Below, piece by piece: positions 31,717-38,490 of a DNA stretch of 47,308 nucleotides; position 1 is the first letter of the stretch, and each line of letters starts with the position of its first letter. Both the position numbers and the translations under genes were made by a program. Under the pieces are notes generated by a model. That model searched no databases and was not told the origin of the DNA. It worked only from the letters and a program-made list of their open reading frames with translations. Source of the DNA: an uncultured Bacteroidota bacterium (lineage in GTDB: Bacteria; Bacteroidota; Bacteroidia; Bacteroidales; P3); the NCBI GenBank assembly GCA_902790215.1, contig CADAQX010000024.1, forward strand, positions 1 through 47,308, written 5' to 3'.

Positions 31717-33627
31717 TTAGTGGTTGCTGCCTATGTTCCATTTCTCCTCCATGTCCCAGTTCTCGCGCAGCTCGAGGGTCTTCTCGAAGAAGAGGACAGC
31801 CTCGGGCTGCCGATGCTGCCAGTAGTTGCCGGGGGTCCATTTCCCGTCTCTGTTGCTGTCCACGATGGCGCGGATGCCATGCTTGCCCCCCTTCAGGTGG
31901 AGGAAAGAAATCTTGCCTGGCCGGGTCACCACCTGTTCACGCACCATGTCGCCCTTCTCGTTGGTGAGCTGAACAATCAGCGGGGTGTGGAACACGGAGT
32001 CCTCTCCGCTCTCAAGGGTGATGAAGATATTGCCGTACGACTCTGTCTTGGTAAACTCAGTGGTGAACGAGACCGAATCGCTCCTGTTCTGGTAGATGTC
32101 GTAGAACAGGCCCTCCGGCACGGTGAACTGGTATTTCTCGCCCGCTTTCCCGGCAAAGACAAGGTACGCCTTGATCCCTACGGCCGGGGCAAAAGAGGGG
32201 TCGTGCAGCAGGCGGATGCCGCAGCGCGATAGCGAGCTGTCCGACATAACCATCACCCGCACGGCGGTGTCGAGGGCTGCGGTGTCACGCCACGCTTCGC
32301 ACACACCCTCCACCGGGTTCTCAAAGGCCAGCCACAGGGTGTCGTAGTAGGGGTGAGAGGGAGCCACCTTGCTCTGCATGATGCGTGGCTTTGCGGGTGG
32401 CAGCGATTTCCTGCCGGGCATGGGCTTGCTGGCAGCTTTCTCCTTGTATCGCAGCCGCAGGGTGTCGTGCAAACCTGTGGCATCTTTCAGCTCTAAGACG
32501 ATAGAGTCACAGCCTTTGGCGGCAATCCACACCTTCAGCGTGTCGCCTTTGCTGCCCGTTTGGTGATACAGATGCACAGCGGGGGCGGTGCTGTCTGCCG
32601 GAAGATGCCGCAGGCTGTAGCCGTGCGACAACGGTGTCTGGGTGACAATCTCAATTTTTCCCTTGCCGGTAAAGTCGCTCTTGGTTATCCGTTGCATCTC
32701 CTTCTTCTCCTGCGACATGAGCAGGGCGAGCTGGGTAATGTCCGGAATAGTCGTTGATGAGTCGATCTGTTGAGGGGTTTTGAGAGAGTCGGATAAACCT
32801 ATCAATGAATCAACAGTGTCGTGCGTTGATCTGTCGATATGTTGAGATGTTTTGAGAGAGTCGGATAAACCCGACGTGTCAACAGTGTCGCGTGTGGTGG
32901 TGTCGCGTGGAGGGGGCATCTTCTCGGCCAGCACCATACTGTCGAGAAATGCCACAGCCTCGTCGCCGTTCAGCCGCAGGTTCTTGTCGCTGTCCTCCAA
33001 CGCCAGGAGCAGATAGCGACCCTCGCGCAGGTGGTTCAAGGCAAAGTTACCCTCCTTGTCGCACCGCGTGACATACATCGGCTGCACCTTGGCAACGATG
33101 CTGTCGCCCACACTGTCCGACTGCTGGCTCTCGGACCAGGCTATCACCGTCACCGGCTCGGTGCGGGGCTTGCGGGAAAAAGCGTCCGCCACCGTGCCCC
33201 GCAGCGTCATGCTGTCGATGCTGCTGCCTGTGGAAAAGACATACTCATACGACGGCAGCGCGTTGCCCTCGTTAAAGTCAACGATGGCCTCTTTGAACTG
33301 GAACAGATAGGTGGTGTTCGCCCGCAGGGTGTCTCTCAGCTTCACCACAATGCCGCGCCCCTTGGTCTTGTATTCGGGCTTCTGCTTCATGGGCGGCGAC
33401 ACCAGGATGTTGTTGTCGGCATCCTTCACCTTCACATATTCGTCGAAATGGATGACAAACTCCTTGGCATCGAAAAGTAGTGTGCCGCTTTCCGGCTCGG
33501 TGCCCGTCACCACCGGCGGGGTCTCGTCCTTCGGACCGCCCGACGGATAGCCCTGCTTGGCGCAAGCCGCCGCCAGCAAGGCCGCCGCCACCGCAAGCAA
33601 GATAAACAATCTCCTTATAGTCAGCAT
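31717..33627 (-). CDS. Big_5 (Ig-like) domain lipoprotein
   Basis: 636 residues with lipoprotein signal (lipobox AAAC, Cys22) followed by AKQGYPSGGPKDETPPVV, the start typical of a conserved Bacteroidetes lipoprotein with an N-terminal bacterial Ig-like (Big_5) domain (about 35-135). A carboxypeptidase-regulatory-like segment (DSMTLRGTVADAF through LREGRYLLLALED) follows, then a variable linker and a C-terminal beta region ending in DSNRDGKWTPGNYW. The linker (about 245-295) holds two near-identical ~21-residue blocks with GLSDSLKT. The function is unknown, but the protein is conserved enough to suggest an envelope housekeeping role. A perfect promoter lies upstream. Confidence 0.82.
   Translation of the reverse strand: MLTIRRLFILLAVAAALLAAACAKQGYPSGGPKDETPPVVTGTEPESGTLLFDAKEFVIHFDEYVKVKDADNNILVSPPMKQKPEYKTKGRGIVVKLRDTLRANTTYLFQFKEAIVDFNEGNALPSYEYVFSTGSSIDSMTLRGTVADAFSRKPRTEPVTVIAWSESQQSDSVGDSIVAKVQPMYVTRCDKEGNFALNHLREGRYLLLALEDSDKNLRLNGDEAVAFLDSMVLAEKMPPPRDTTTRDTVDTSGLSDSLKTSQHIDRSTHDTVDSLIGLSDSLKTPQQIDSSTTIPDITQLALLMSQEKKEMQRITKSDFTGKGKIEIVTQTPLSHGYSLRHLPADSTAPAVHLYHQTGSKGDTLKVWIAAKGCDSIVLELKDATGLHDTLRLRYKEKAASKPMPGRKSLPPAKPRIMQSKVAPSHPYYDTLWLAFENPVEGVCEAWRDTAALDTAVRVMVMSDSSLSRCGIRLLHDPSFAPAVGIKAYLVFAGKAGEKYQFTVPEGLFYDIYQNRSDSVSFTTEFTKTESYGNIFITLESGEDSVFHTPLIVQLTNEKGDMVREQVVTRPGKISFLHLKGGKHGIRAIVDSNRDGKWTPGNYWQHRQPEAVLFFEKTLELRENWDMEEKWNIGSNH
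32764..32892 (-). repeat. In-gene tandem duplication in the Big_5 lipoprotein
   Basis: Two units (32764-32823 and 32828-32892) share TTTTGAGAGAGTCGGATAAA and CAACAGTGTCG. They carry GTTGATCTG/GATATGTTG wording like the intergenic GTTGATA filler. Each encodes a block with GLSDSLKT(S/P)Q(H/Q)ID. Confidence 0.75.
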
Positions 33628-33660
33628 AAAAAACGATTATCAGCAATAAAAATCAAAATA

Positions 33661-33691
33661 CAAAGATAAGAAATAAAAAGAAACCAACAAA
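33661..33691 (-). promoter_or_regulatory. Promoter of the Big_5 lipoprotein gene
   Basis: Minus-strand TTTG (33688-33691), 19-bp spacer, TATCTTTG (33661-33668): an exact consensus, 34 bp upstream of the start codon. Confidence 0.8.
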
Positions 33692-33840
33692 GCCGGTCGG
33701 CAAATAAAAAAACATAAAATCCCCTCGCACAGCCGGTCAGCCCGTCGCTCCCCTATTTTTTTTTCAATTAAAACACACAGAGCATCAGTCCTTTGCAAAA
33801 TAAAATAAAAAAAATTTCATATCCTTTGTCACAAAATGGC

Positions 33841-33848
33841 TATTTTTG
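33841..33848 (+). promoter_or_regulatory. -7 box of sigma cassette 1
   Basis: TATTTTTG matches TAnnTTTG. It lies inside the first codons of the longest open frame (start at 33836) and so argues for the downstream ATG at 33896. Confidence 0.5.
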
Positions 33849-33895
33849 CATCTAACTATATAGGAAAAGGGAAAAAAGGCAAAAGACAAAACGAC

Positions 33896-34411
33896 ATGGG
33901 CACCATCCGTCGCGAAGAGATAGAGTTCAGTAGAATGCTCGACAGTGTCAAGGGCATTATACTAAAGGTATGCCATGCATTCTCCGGACGGGAGAGAACC
34001 GAGACCGAGGACCTCTACCAAGAGATTGTGGCCGACCTGTGGCAAGGGCAGCACACCTTCAGGGGGGAAAGCGACGTGAAAACCTGGGTCTATAAAGTGG
34101 CCGTCAACAGAGCCCTGATGCGCCGACGGCAGCAACACGACAGCGACATCGTCTTAGTGCCAATCGACGGCAAACTCGCCGACCGGCTGGCCGACGAGCC
34201 GGAGGACAAACAGATAAAGCTCCTCTACGAACTGATAGAACGCCTCACCGACGAAGAGAAAACCATCATCTTTCTCTACATCGACAGGCTCAAGACCAGC
34301 CAGATAGCTTTAGCCACAGGCAAGAGCGAAAGTGCCGTGAGACAGATTATAAGCCGAACAAAAATAAAACTTAGAATGCTATATGAAAAAGAAAAAGAAA
34401 ATGACAGATGA
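33896..34411 (+). CDS. ECF sigma-70 factor, cassette 1
   Basis: 171 residues. The region-2 helix shows ETEDLYQEIVADLWQG and TFRGESDVKTWVYKVAVNRALMRRR. The region-4 helix-turn-helix is LTDEEKTIIFLYIDRLKTSQIALATGKSESAVRQIISRTK, given here as DRLKTSQIALATGKSESAV. The ATG at 33896 is preferred over 33836 because of the -7 box between them and because it gives nearly the same length as the paralogue at 45631 (172 residues). The two N-termini align over EFSRML and EFEEML. The gene overlaps the membrane-partner gene by 29 nt. It presumably directs RNA polymerase to envelope-stress or autoregulated promoters; targets are unknown. Confidence 0.92.
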   Translation: MGTIRREEIEFSRMLDSVKGIILKVCHAFSGRERTETEDLYQEIVADLWQGQHTFRGESDVKTWVYKVAVNRALMRRRQQHDSDIVLVPIDGKLADRLADEPEDKQIKLLYELIERLTDEEKTIIFLYIDRLKTSQIALATGKSESAVRQIISRTKIKLRMLYEKEKENDR

Positions 34412-35066
34412 GTGCAAAGACAATGAGAGGTTGAAAATTGAAACACATACCCCGGTCTTCGACCACCCCTCTCAAGAGGGGATGCCTGACGAAAGTGACA
34501 ACTCTCAATTCTCAACTCTCAACTCTCAATTCTTGGACGACCCCGACCCCGCCGACGAGGAGGTGGATGCCTTCTTTGCCGAACTGCAGGCCGCGTGGGA
34601 CGCCCATTCGCGCCGTATTGATGAGTTCGTCGCCCGCAACAGGGAGAATCTCGACCAGTACAACCATCAGATTGTTCAGGCCATACAGCGGCGCCACCGG
34701 GCAAGGCGCATCAAGACGGCCGCGCTCCTCCTGTCCGTTCCCGTCGCCATGTTTTTCATCTATGTCTATTGCTACCCGTTTCTGCGCACCTTCTACTCTT
34801 TGATTCTTGCCGCCGTTGCCGCCTATTCCTTCTTCGGGCACGAAAGAGAGGGGAATCCCTATTACCAATACCCCGTTCTCAGTTTACCGCTCGTAAGCGC
34901 GTGCCGCTCCCGTGTTGTGGGATGCGTAGCCCTCGCACTAATCGCCTCCACAGTCTGCTTCCCTGCCGCCGACGGCAACAACATATCTGCCCTCGACAGA
35001 AGTACCCGCACAACCGTGGTGGCAGACATCGGCGCCGTTTTAAATAATACACCCCCCATGTCATGA
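34383..35066 (+). CDS. Membrane partner of the sigma factor (anti-sigma candidate), cassette 1
   Basis: 227 residues. The cytoplasmic N-terminal part contains VDAFFAELQAAWDAHSRRID (62-81), strikingly like DDAFFAELQSIWDSHSRRVE in cassette 2. Two or three transmembrane segments follow (about 112-132, 138-150 and 175-195), then a short extracytoplasmic tail. Position and topology suggest an anti-sigma factor, but no ZAS/RskA-type domain is recognisable. Residues ~18-51 are encoded by the filler repeat (LKIE...NSQFSTLNSQF) and are absent from the paralogue. The stop overlaps the next start (ATGA). Confidence 0.75.
   Translation: MKKKKKMTDECKDNERLKIETHTPVFDHPSQEGMPDESDNSQFSTLNSQFLDDPDPADEEVDAFFAELQAAWDAHSRRIDEFVARNRENLDQYNHQIVQAIQRRHRARRIKTAALLLSVPVAMFFIYVYCYPFLRTFYSLILAAVAAYSFFGHEREGNPYYQYPVLSLPLVSACRSRVVGCVALALIASTVCFPAADGNNISALDRSTRTTVVADIGAVLNNTPPMS
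34431..34534 (+). repeat. GAAAATT/CTCAATT filler inside the cassette 1 membrane gene
   Basis: 5' arm TTGAAAATTGAAA (34431-34443), a centre with a CCCCTC-TCAA-GAGGGG hairpin, and a 3' arm of CTCAATT/CTCAACT 7-mers (34500-34534). Translated in frame. Confidence 0.8.
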
Positions 35067-35392
35067 AAAACAAGCGTCCGTTATTCGTAGTGTTGCTGTG
35101 CCTGCTTCTTGCCGGCGGGGTAGTCCTTGCCCTGCTCCCGCGCTGCCCCATGCCGTGGCAGTGCAGCAAGCTATACTGGCAGTATCGGGGGCAGGAAGGT
35201 ATCGAAGCCTCCTATGTGCGCGACTACCCCGTCGACGACACCACCTTCGTCGATGTCACCCTCCTCCACGCCACCACCGACTCCGCCTGGGTAAGCCTGT
35301 GCCACGAGTTTGTCCCCTACGAATTCGCCGACAGCAGCGATTACATCAACAAGCTCATTCACGATACCTACACACAAACAACAATACACTAA
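35063..35392 (+). CDS. Small exported protein of cassette 1
   Basis: 109 residues: one N-terminal hydrophobic segment (PLFVVLLCLLLAGGVVLALL), acting as signal or membrane anchor, and a ~80-residue extracytoplasmic part including VDVTLLHATTDSAWVSLCHEF. That last segment is matched by LDVTVILAKDSATFVWLMKEF in the broken gene of cassette 2, which is the only relative I can see. It is coupled by ATGA to the membrane-partner gene and lies 4 bp before the lipopeptide gene. Function unknown; it could sense or modulate the sigma/anti-sigma pair. Confidence 0.75.
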   Translation: MKNKRPLFVVLLCLLLAGGVVLALLPRCPMPWQCSKLYWQYRGQEGIEASYVRDYPVDDTTFVDVTLLHATTDSAWVSLCHEFVPYEFADSSDYINKLIHDTYTQTTIH

Positions 35393-35396
35393 TACC

Positions 35397-35498
35397 ATGA
35401 AAAGAATTCTTATTCCGGCGACACTCCTCGCCATGCTTTCGCTGACCACCGTCAGCTGCCAGAAAGAAAACCTCACCGAGCCCCCGGCTTCCGCATAA
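35397..35498 (+). CDS. 33-residue lipopeptide of cassette 1
   Basis: A complete lipoprotein signal (MKRILIPATLLAMLSLTTVSC, Cys21) is followed by only 12 residues, QKENLTEPPASA. The translation start is positioned 4 bp after the preceding stop. The paralogue at 47119 has the same length and almost the same mature peptide. If lipidated, the product would be a 13-residue acylated peptide. It may be a genuine short lipopeptide or the frozen stump of a larger SCQKEN-type lipoprotein; conservation in both cassettes favours some retention. Confidence 0.65.
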   Translation: MKRILIPATLLAMLSLTTVSCQKENLTEPPASA

Positions 35499-35586
35499 TC
35501 AATACACAGAGACCCCCAAAAATCAACACACCCGACAACCAAAAAAGGAGACACAATGCATGACAAAACAGCAAGCCCCGCACTCG
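35448..35586 (+). repeat. 139-bp direct repeat, copy 1
   Basis: Identical to 47170-47308 except for five substitutions, with no gaps. Similarity starts abruptly at the lipobox codons of the lipopeptide gene and extends through the stop into noncoding DNA. Copy 2 is cut by the window end, so the repeat may be longer. Confidence 0.95.
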
Positions 35587-35618
35587 CCAGAACGGTACGC
35601 CGGAGTGTAGGGGCATAA
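35556..35618 (+). CDS. Possible 20-residue ORF within the 139-bp repeat
   Basis: ATG preceded by AAAAAAGGAGACACA, then MHDKTASPALARTVRRSVGA and a stop. The start and first ten codons are unchanged in copy 2 at 47278, but the AGGAG there has become TGGAA. Too short to judge; conservation may only reflect recent duplication. Confidence 0.2.
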   Translation: MHDKTASPALARTVRRSVGA

Positions 35619-35678
35619 AAAAAGATGCCGCCGCAGGGGAGGGAAACCTTTCCACAACCCTCTCCCTGCCGCGCGGCA
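35617..35678 (-). terminator. GC-rich hairpin followed by T-tract on the minus strand
   Basis: Arms 35626-35643 and 35658-35678 pair with small gaps. On the minus strand the stem is followed by TCTTTTTTT. A minus -7 box TATTTTTG lies at 35808-35815, so a ~190-nt minus-strand RNA is conceivable, with no gene to explain it. Confidence 0.45.
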
Positions 35679-35837
35679 CCCAAGGCATAAAGCAGTCGCT
35701 TCATACTGCAAAAAAATAACAGCAGACGACTGGCTTTATTGTGCGGCACAAGGAAAAAATCTGCACCCTGCCGCACAGCACCCATGCAGAGCAATTACAA
35801 GAAACAACAAAAATAACAATTAAAAACACATTCAGTC

Positions 35838-37523
35838 ATGAAAAGCATACTTTTAAAAGCACTGATTGCCGCAGTGGCCGTGCTGGCCTGCCACACCGCC
35901 ACCGCGCAGATCACCGACACCATATACAACAGGTACCCGCGCTACCACTACACCGAATGGTACGACACCACGCCCGAATTCTACGACACCTGTCGCGATT
36001 TCCCGCCCCGGATGCTGATGTCGGTGGAAAATCAGTATACAACGTGGACTACCGCCAAGGAGCATTTCAGCCACGATACAATCGCCGTGAAGGGCATCGC
36101 CGTCATGGTGAGTATGAACCGGGGTCCCAATGTGGACCCTTACCTCGTGGCACAAGGCACCACACGACTGCCGGAATACGCCATGCTTGGCCATTACAAC
36201 CTCGACAGCAACACCATGACCATCATCAGCGACTCGCTGCGGTGGGACACCAACGACCCCAAAATCATGAGGGTGGAGCTGTGCTACCAGCAGGAATGCT
36301 GCATCCACGACTGCTACGTCTATGAGGCCTACTTCACCAAAGCCCCCGTGCTGGTCGACTCCTCGTTCTTCATCGTTGCCACCACCAACAGCAATGTGGA
36401 GGTGCGCCCCAACCCCGCACGGGTGCTTCGTCCCTATAAGCCCACTATCTATGTCGGGGTCACCGCGGAGTCTAGGCCGCCTGACTTCGGACCAGCCCAT
36501 ATGCGGGAACTCACATATGTCGAGGTGACACCGGGTAATTTCGTGTGGTCGCTCCACAGTGACCCAGACCTACCCTTCGGTGTTTACTTCGGGGGATTCT
36601 TCCCCATAGTCGACTACTACAACCTTGAGGCCCGACCGGAGGACTCCTGCGTCCACATGGGCACCGTCACCGGCTCAGGCAGATACACCGACAATGTCGC
36701 CCGCCGCATCACCGCCGTGCCTGCCCCCCGCTACCGTTTCCTCCAATGGAACGACGGCAACACCGAAAATCCCCGCACCGTCTACCTCACGCAGGACACC
36801 CTCTTCACCGCCGCCTTCACCATCGCACTGCCCTGCCGCGCCGACGCCCTGACAGAGGACTCCACCCGCGGCATCGCCACAGGCAGCGGCAACTACTCCC
36901 AGGGCGACACCGTCACCTTCACCGCAATCCCCAATACCGGCTACGCATTCCTCAACTGGAGCGACGGCAGCACCGACAACCCCTACCGCTTCATCATCAC
37001 CCGCGACACCGCCGTCACCGCCATCTTCCGCAACCTCGCCTCCTACCGTGTCAATGCCACATCCAGCAACCACTCATGGGGCTTCGTCACCGGCGGCGGA
37101 ACCTACTGGGAGATGGACACCGCCACCCTCTCGGCCACTCCCCGCGAAGGCTACAGTTTCCTCCACTGGAATGACGGCGACACCGTCAACCCGCGCACCA
37201 TCATCGTCACGCAGGACACCGCCTTCACCGCCCACTTCGCCTCACCCCAGGGCATCGCCGCCCCCGACGCAAAGGCACCCATCTTCACCCTCACCCCCAA
37301 CCCCGCCCGCAACAGCGTAACGGTAACCATCAACCCTCAACTCCCAATTCTCAACTCCCAACTCTCAATGACCCTCACCGACGCCACAGGCCGCGAACTC
37401 CTCAACACCAAAGTCTCAACGCTCAACTTCCAACTTCCACTTTCCCAATACCCCGCCGGCACCTACTTCCTCACCCTCCGCACCCCCGACGCCTCCTCCA
37501 CCCAGCGCCTGGTAATCAAGTAA
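35838..37523 (+). CDS. Type IX secretion cargo protein with InlB-type repeats
   Basis: 561 residues. Signal peptide ends at ATAQ (24). Residues ~25-270 are an unrecognised Tyr/Asp-rich domain. Three InlB B-type (beta-grasp) repeats follow (about 280-335, 345-398 and 404-465), each with F-L-x-W-(N/S)-D-G-x-T-x-N-P-(R/Y) and T-(Q/R)-D-T-x-(F/V)-T-A. The end (about 478-561) is a type IX sorting domain: LTPNPARNSVTV, DATGRELLNT, YPAGTYFLTL, QRLVIK. The protein should be exported by the Por system and anchored at or released from the surface. CTCAATT filler is translated inside the sorting domain (NPQLPILNSQLSM, VSTLNFQLP). Confidence 0.85.
   Translation: MKSILLKALIAAVAVLACHTATAQITDTIYNRYPRYHYTEWYDTTPEFYDTCRDFPPRMLMSVENQYTTWTTAKEHFSHDTIAVKGIAVMVSMNRGPNVDPYLVAQGTTRLPEYAMLGHYNLDSNTMTIISDSLRWDTNDPKIMRVELCYQQECCIHDCYVYEAYFTKAPVLVDSSFFIVATTNSNVEVRPNPARVLRPYKPTIYVGVTAESRPPDFGPAHMRELTYVEVTPGNFVWSLHSDPDLPFGVYFGGFFPIVDYYNLEARPEDSCVHMGTVTGSGRYTDNVARRITAVPAPRYRFLQWNDGNTENPRTVYLTQDTLFTAAFTIALPCRADALTEDSTRGIATGSGNYSQGDTVTFTAIPNTGYAFLNWSDGSTDNPYRFIITRDTAVTAIFRNLASYRVNATSSNHSWGFVTGGGTYWEMDTATLSATPREGYSFLHWNDGDTVNPRTIIVTQDTAFTAHFASPQGIAAPDAKAPIFTLTPNPARNSVTVTINPQLPILNSQLSMTLTDATGRELLNTKVSTLNFQLPLSQYPAGTYFLTLRTPDASSTQRLVIK
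37331..37446 (+). repeat. CTCAATT/CTCAACT filler inside the sorting domain
   Basis: Two runs (37331-37370 and 37411-37446) of TCAACTCCCAATTCTCAAC-type units, translated as NPQLPILNSQLSM and VSTLNFQLP. More of the same filler follows the stop codon (37524-37562). Confidence 0.65.
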
Positions 37524-37637
37524 ATTGAAAAGTGAAAGGTGAAAATTGAAAGGTGAAAAGTAGGCGGGATTATTCAAGGAATCCTCTACCCCCTGAAATG
37601 GGCATTTATGATACTCATTATTGAATATTAAACCCAA

Positions 37638-37685
37638 ATTGCCGTGAATGCGCCACGAATTAATGGTCATTCACGGCAATTCGTG
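37638..37685. repeat. Interlocking inverted repeats (A-B-A'-B')
   Basis: A = ATTGCCGTGAATG (37638-37650) pairs perfectly with 37668-37680. B = CACGAATT (37654-37661) pairs perfectly with 37678-37685. The two helices interleave and share 3 nt, as in a pseudoknot or a two-state switch. Confidence 0.8.
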
Positions 37686-37745
37686 TTTTAACCGTTAGTG
37701 TTTCATACCTAATTGCCACTTGACACAATCAAGCAATCACTCAAG

Positions 37746-37823
37746 GGTCGTCATTTATTCGCTCGTTATTCGATCGTTTTCCACTCTTTTTCCGTTTCAG
37801 AAAGGGAAAAATGAGGGAAACAC
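37746..37823 (-). repeat. Purine-rich ~75-bp repeat, copy 2 (inverted)
   Basis: Reverse complement of 18886-18962 with a few mismatches. The reverse-strand reading begins TTTCCCTCATTTTTCCC and ends AATGACGAC. Confidence 0.85.
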
Positions 37824-37924
37824 ATTGGAAATCGACAGGATTTTGATGCGCCAAGGACTAACACAATAACACGTTAACACATTCACACATTCATTCAAAA
37901 ACACAAATAATCATTAATTGACCA

Positions 37925-37946
37925 TAAACCCAAATCGGTCATTAGG
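37925..37946 (-). repeat. CCTAATGACCGATTTGGG motif
   Basis: Minus-strand full match, flanked on its 5' side by the same GTCGG as the 19107 copy. Confidence 0.8.
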
Positions 37947-38172
37947 CCGACATTTATATCCTTTCTCGCTTTTTCAGGTCTCTTTATGCCATATCAGCAT
38001 TTCTTCCGGCATCTTGTCCACATCCCTGTCTCGCCGTAGCCCGCTACGCCTTAACTTCGTTGGCGTTGCTATGGCTCGGCAGAGCAAGCAAGCTTCCTCT
38101 GCTCTCGCTTTACGCAACGTTCGCCAGCGATATGGCCAATCTGCTCGAAACAAATACTAATCTGGCATAAAT

Positions 38173-38190
38173 CCCAATGACCGATTTGGG
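38173..38190 (+). repeat. CCTAATGACCGATTTGGG motif variant
   Basis: CCCAATGACCGATTTGGG, one substitution, which makes the outer arms CCCAA/TTGGG perfectly complementary. Confidence 0.75.
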
Positions 38191-38250
38191 ATAAATTAAT
38201 GAATAATTAACGGAAATTTTGCGTTAATGTGTCAAGGTGTGTTCTATTAA

Positions 38251-38300
38251 AGGTAGTTCTATTAATTGCAAGTAATTACAAGTAATTAATAGAACTACCT
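38251..38300. repeat. 17-bp perfect palindrome
   Basis: AGGTAGTTCTATTAATT (38251-38267) and its exact complement (38284-38300) enclose 16 nt containing AAGTAATTACAAGT. A further half GTTCTATTAA precedes it. No T-tract follows on the plus strand. Confidence 0.85.
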
Positions 38301-38322
38301 CAGATACTAATCCGGCATAGTC

Positions 38323-38340
38323 CCTAATGACCGATTTGAG
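38323..38340 (+). repeat. CCTAATGACCGATTTGGG motif variant
   Basis: CCTAATGACCGATTTGAG, one change, followed by TTGAGAGTTGG filler. Confidence 0.7.
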
Positions 38341-38462
38341 TTGAGAGTTGGCTGGCGCACCGCATGTCAACTATTCTTCACCATTCACAATTAACCCTTC
38401 ACCATTTTGGGTTAATTTTTAATTTTTAAATTTTTATTTTTATATATGTCGCAGATTATTCT

Positions 38463-38470
38463 TATTTTTG
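38463..38470 (+). promoter_or_regulatory. -7 box of holB
   Basis: TATTTTTG matches TAnnTTTG, 20 bp before the start codon. No TTTG at the expected -33 position. Confidence 0.5.
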
Positions 38471-38490
38471 TAGATTAATTTGAGCCTATT

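Larger units (their letters stand above)
35499..35837. other. 339-bp region between cassette 1 and the type IX cargo gene
   Basis: Holds the end of the 139-bp repeat, a possible 20-codon ORF, a strong GC-rich hairpin and two direct copies of an 18-bp GCGGCA-containing motif (CCCTGCCGCGCGGCACCC at 35664-35681 and a variant at 35766-35783). No established gene. Confidence 0.6.
37524..38490. other. 967-bp repeat-rich intergenic region
   Basis: The longest gene-free stretch. It carries GAAAATTG filler, an interlocking inverted repeat, copy 2 of the purine-rich repeat, three CCTAATGACCG motifs, a 17-bp palindrome and, at the right end, the holB -7 box. Segment 38000-38160 has a GC-rich, gene-like composition (GCTACGCC, CGTTGGCG) and an open frame without recognisable homology, probably a decayed fragment. 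Confidence 0.75.

Noticed and set aside
33836-33895. Upstream start of the cassette 1 sigma factor
   Set aside because: A -7 box lies within these codons, and the paralogue has no equivalent 20 residues.
35610-35625. Shared TAGGGGCATAAAAAAA string at 21043 and 35609 as evidence for two copies of one RNA
   Set aside because: Only 16 nt match, half of them an A-run, and the adjoining hairpins are unrelated. A match of this length is expected by chance in 47 kb.
38000-38160. 80-codon open frame in the intergenic region (start 37918)
   Set aside because: Begins within the CCTAATGACCG repeat and has no recognisable domain; a decayed fragment is more likely.
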